Assembly (NCBI RefSeq): GCF_003731635.1
Contig: NZ_RCUA01000078.1
Coordinates: 106,211 to 170,210 of the forward strand
Direction: 5' to 3'
DNA: 64,000 nt
Source: Marisediminitalea oceani
GTDB lineage: Bacteria; Pseudomonadota; Gammaproteobacteria; Enterobacterales; Alteromonadaceae
In this document: one piece after another, positions 61,960 to 64,000 of the stretch
How positions within the stretch are numbered: the stretch's first letter is position 1
Layout: the number at the start of each line of letters is the position of its first letter
The notes under the pieces: model-generated
What the model saw: the letters and a program-made list of their open reading frames with translations, nothing else
Told to the model about the DNA's origin: nothing
The model's database searches: none
Translations under genes and position numbers: made by a program

Positions 61960-61988
61960 ATTATCAGTTAACTTTTCACCATTGTGAA
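61960..61988 (-). promoter_or_regulatory. Sigma-70 promoter of the borosin-like operon
   Basis: On the minus strand TTCACA (61983-61988), a 17-base spacer and GATAAT (61960-61965), each one mismatch from consensus, ending 34 bases before the methyltransferase ATG. Predicted leader is about 27 bases. A single good promoter upstream of methyltransferase, precursor and cyclase supports one transcript. Confidence 0.65.
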
Positions 61989-62080
61989 CTCATCAATTGA
62001 CTAATAGCGACATTAAGCATTTAGCCAACCACCAATCCCTTGTTACAATCACGCCAATAACAGTACTTTATGGTAAAACC

Positions 62081-63088
62081 ATGCGTAAACAGATTTACAT
62101 CGCCTATACCGGCGGTACTATCGGAATGCGGCCTTCATCCCAGGGCTACGTGCCTGCGGCTGGCTTCCTGGCCAAAACTCTGGCCTCGATGCCGGAATTT
62201 CATCGCCCGGAGATGCCGCAGTTCACGCTACGTGAATATGACGAGCTGATGGACTCATCAGACATGAGCCCGGCCGACTGGCAATTTATCGCCGATGATA
62301 TCGCAGCGAATTATCACAAGTTTGATGGCTTTATCATCCTTCACGGCACCGACACCATGGCGTATACCGCTTCAGCACTAAGCTTTATGCTGCAGGGACT
62401 GAGTAAACCGGTGATTGTAACCGGCTCGCAAATTCCGCTGGCGGAACTGCGCTCTGATGGTCAGGTGAATTTATTAAATGCACTGTACATTGCCGCCAAT
62501 TATCCTATCGCTGAAGTCAGCCTGTTTTTTAATAACAAGCTGTTTCGCGGTAACCGCAGCCGCAAGGTTGATGCGGATGGCTTCGATGCTTTCGACTCTC
62601 CCAACTTCCCGCCTCTGCTTGAAGCGGGTATTAATATCCGGGTTAAAGCTGGCAAAATTGCCGAGCCTGACAACACCGAACTGAAGGTAAGCAAGGTAAC
62701 CGCCCAACCAATTGGTTTAGTGAGTCTGTATCCGGGGATCTCGCCTATGGTGATTGAGAATACCTTGCAACAGCCGGTCAATGCGCTCATTTTACTTAGC
62801 TATGGCGTGGGTAACGCCCCCCAGAACAAACAACTGCTAACCCAGCTGGAAACCGCTGCGACCAGAGAAATTGTGGTAGTTAACTGCACCCAGTGCTTTA
62901 AAGGCCGGGTTAATATGGGTGGTTATAAAACCGGGCACGGCCTCTCTCAGGCTGGGGTAGTTTCCGGTTTTGACATGACGCCGGAGGCCACGTTAGCAAA
63001 ATTACATTACCTGCTCAGCCAGTCACTGTCATTCGACGAGCTTAAAGGCCAGCTTGGCCAGAGCTTGCAGGGTGAACTGAGTAATTAA
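62081..63088 (+). CDS. ansA: Type I (cytoplasmic) L-asparaginase
   Basis: 335 residues from ATG 62081; this gives the conserved MRKQIYIAYTGGTIGM start and the normal length (E. coli AnsA 338). Hydrolyses asparagine to aspartate and ammonia. Catalytic Thr in YTGGTIG, second motif FIILHGTDTMAYTASALSFM, PVIVTGSQIPL. An upstream TTG at 61997 would add an unconserved tail. Divergent from the borosin-like operon with 155 bases between; no functional link is obvious. Confidence 0.95.
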   Translation: MRKQIYIAYTGGTIGMRPSSQGYVPAAGFLAKTLASMPEFHRPEMPQFTLREYDELMDSSDMSPADWQFIADDIAANYHKFDGFIILHGTDTMAYTASALSFMLQGLSKPVIVTGSQIPLAELRSDGQVNLLNALYIAANYPIAEVSLFFNNKLFRGNRSRKVDADGFDAFDSPNFPPLLEAGINIRVKAGKIAEPDNTELKVSKVTAQPIGLVSLYPGISPMVIENTLQQPVNALILLSYGVGNAPQNKQLLTQLETAATREIVVVNCTQCFKGRVNMGGYKTGHGLSQAGVVSGFDMTPEATLAKLHYLLSQSLSFDELKGQLGQSLQGELSN

Positions 63089-63103
63089 CAGGAACACACA
63101 AAC

Positions 63104-63940
63104 ATGCAGTATTCAGGAACTCTCAGAAAAATGCGCGTCAGCACCGATGCCGATCATGTTGCTCACTACGAATTGCCGGTAGGTGACGATTCAGTGGCCA
63201 TGAATCCGCTGATCGGCAAGTCGGTCAGCATAGTGCACACGGGCAACATTTATTGCACCCATTGCCAGCGCAAAACCAAAAAAAGTTTTAATCAGGGCTA
63301 TTGTTATCCCTGCGTGATCTCACTGGCTCAGTGCGATACCTGTATCATCAAACCAGAAAAGTGCCACTACCACGAAGGCACCTGCCGCGAGCCCGAGTGG
63401 GGAGAAGAAAACTGTTTTTCCGACCACTTTGTTTATCTGGCCAATACCGGTAACCTGAAAGTGGGTATTACCCGCCACGTCACCGACGGCATATCCAGCC
63501 GCTGGATCGATCAGGGTGCCAGCCAGGCAACCGTTATGCTCAGAGTGCCCGACCGGCTCACCAGCGGCAAGGTTGAACAATTATGTACGCAGTATATTGG
63601 TGATAAAACCAACTGGCGGACCATGCTGAAGGGGCAACCAGACCAACAGGATCTGATTGCTCTGAAACATCAGATGCTCGAAAAACTGGCCGATGATTTA
63701 GCTCAGATAACCGCCGATAAAGGGATTCAGGCAGTAACTACAGTGGATGATGTAAGCCATGAAATCGGCTATCCGGTTGAGGACTACCCGGTTAAGATTA
63801 AATCCATAAACCTGGATAAAACCCCGGAATTCAGCGGCGTATTAACCGGCATCAAAGGCCAGTACTGGATGCTCGATGGTGACCGGGTGATTAATATTCG
63901 TAAATATGCAGGCTACGAGGTGGAATTCAGCGCCAGTTAA
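63104..63940 (+). CDS. DUF2797 family protein
   Basis: 278 residues. Carries cysteine pairs of a metal-binding N-terminal part (CTHCQRKTKKSFNQGYCYPC and AQCDTC, then CHYHEGTCREPEWGEENCF) and the segment HFVYLANTGNLKVGITRH, a GIY-YIG-like core seen throughout DUF2797. The arginine in the equivalent nuclease position is not clear, so nuclease activity is not claimed. It follows ansA by 15 bases with AGGA in between and is probably co-transcribed. A repeat copy begins 2 bases after its stop. Confidence 0.88.
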   Translation: MQYSGTLRKMRVSTDADHVAHYELPVGDDSVAMNPLIGKSVSIVHTGNIYCTHCQRKTKKSFNQGYCYPCVISLAQCDTCIIKPEKCHYHEGTCREPEWGEENCFSDHFVYLANTGNLKVGITRHVTDGISSRWIDQGASQATVMLRVPDRLTSGKVEQLCTQYIGDKTNWRTMLKGQPDQQDLIALKHQMLEKLADDLAQITADKGIQAVTTVDDVSHEIGYPVEDYPVKIKSINLDKTPEFSGVLTGIKGQYWMLDGDRVINIRKYAGYEVEFSAS

Positions 63941-63942
63941 TC

Positions 63943-64000
63943 ATACCAATCCGCATAGAAGTTTGCCCACTCAGCAAGACTGTCAGGCTTTCTGGCTAGG
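63943..64000. repeat. Structured inverted-repeat element (MITE-like), copy 2, cut by window end
   Basis: The 58 bases visible match 23318-23375 of copy 1 with two substitutions (an A/G in the terminal repeat and a G/A seven bases on). Same orientation relative to the upstream gene as copy 1 and starting just after a stop codon. The second half, with hairpin 2 and the right terminal repeat, lies outside the window. Confidence 0.88.

Overview
The window reads as a chromosome segment of a marine gammaproteobacterium, most likely in the Alteromonadales (Alteromonas-like). The basis is the set of familiar gammaproteobacterial gene orders (comEC-msbA-lpxK, smc-zipA-ligA, ftsH-folP-glmM-tpiA-secG-tRNA-Leu, leuS-lptE-holA-nadD-rsfS-rlmH-mrdA-rodA-rlpA-dacA-ybeD-lipB-lipA) and protein sequences close to Alteromonas/Shewanella versions as I remember them. 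No search was run, so the genus is inference. Base composition looks balanced, with one visibly AT-rich stretch (about 7.9-9.2 kb). I see no prophage, insertion sequence transposase, integrase or CRISPR array.

Layout. 1-5.2 kb: lipid A export and competence genes (lpxK, msbA, comEC) plus a DUF2062 protein. 5.2-9.3 kb: a secreted M1 aminopeptidase, then a gene-poor AT-rich stretch with two orphan ORFs. 9.3-16.1 kb: ligA, zipA and smc, all on the minus strand. 16.4-24.5 kb: cysZ, a NlpI / HExxH-metallopeptidase pair, cdd, a DUF1244 gene, pnp, an HNH nuclease, a compact structured repeat and a MscS-type channel. 24.6-28.5 kb: a putP-proB-proA proline cluster. 28.8-33.7 kb: an unknown protein, an SDR/DUF2878 pair, a phosphatase-lipid kinase fusion, a hemerythrin protein with a small membrane protein, and a frameshifted YqaE/Pmp3 gene. 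33.7-39.2 kb: tRNA-Leu(GAG), secG, tpiA, glmM, folP and ftsH. The rlmE gene expected between ftsH and yhbY is missing. 39.9-44.1 kb: yhbY, an SDR, a Lon-family protease and an SRPBCC protein. 44.3-57.2 kb: the leuS-to-lipA housekeeping run for cell wall elongation, outer membrane assembly and lipoylation.

57.2-62 kb holds the most interesting system. A 272-residue methyltransferase closely resembles the alpha-N-methyltransferase domain of the fungal borosin enzyme OphMA. Thirteen bases downstream is a 68-residue protein with a helical leader-like N-terminus and an acidic, proline-rich tail. Together they look like a split borosin RiPP locus. A good sigma-70 promoter precedes the methyltransferase. 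The same transcript probably continues into a periplasmic-sensor diguanylate cyclase (GGEEF), and a paralogous cyclase follows.

A second non-genic highlight is a 264-bp element at 23318-23581 with near-perfect terminal inverted repeats and two internal hairpins. A second copy begins at 63943 and is cut by the window end. Both copies start at the stop codon of a gene and lie in the same orientation, so they look like a non-autonomous, mobile or formerly mobile structured repeat that may also end transcripts.
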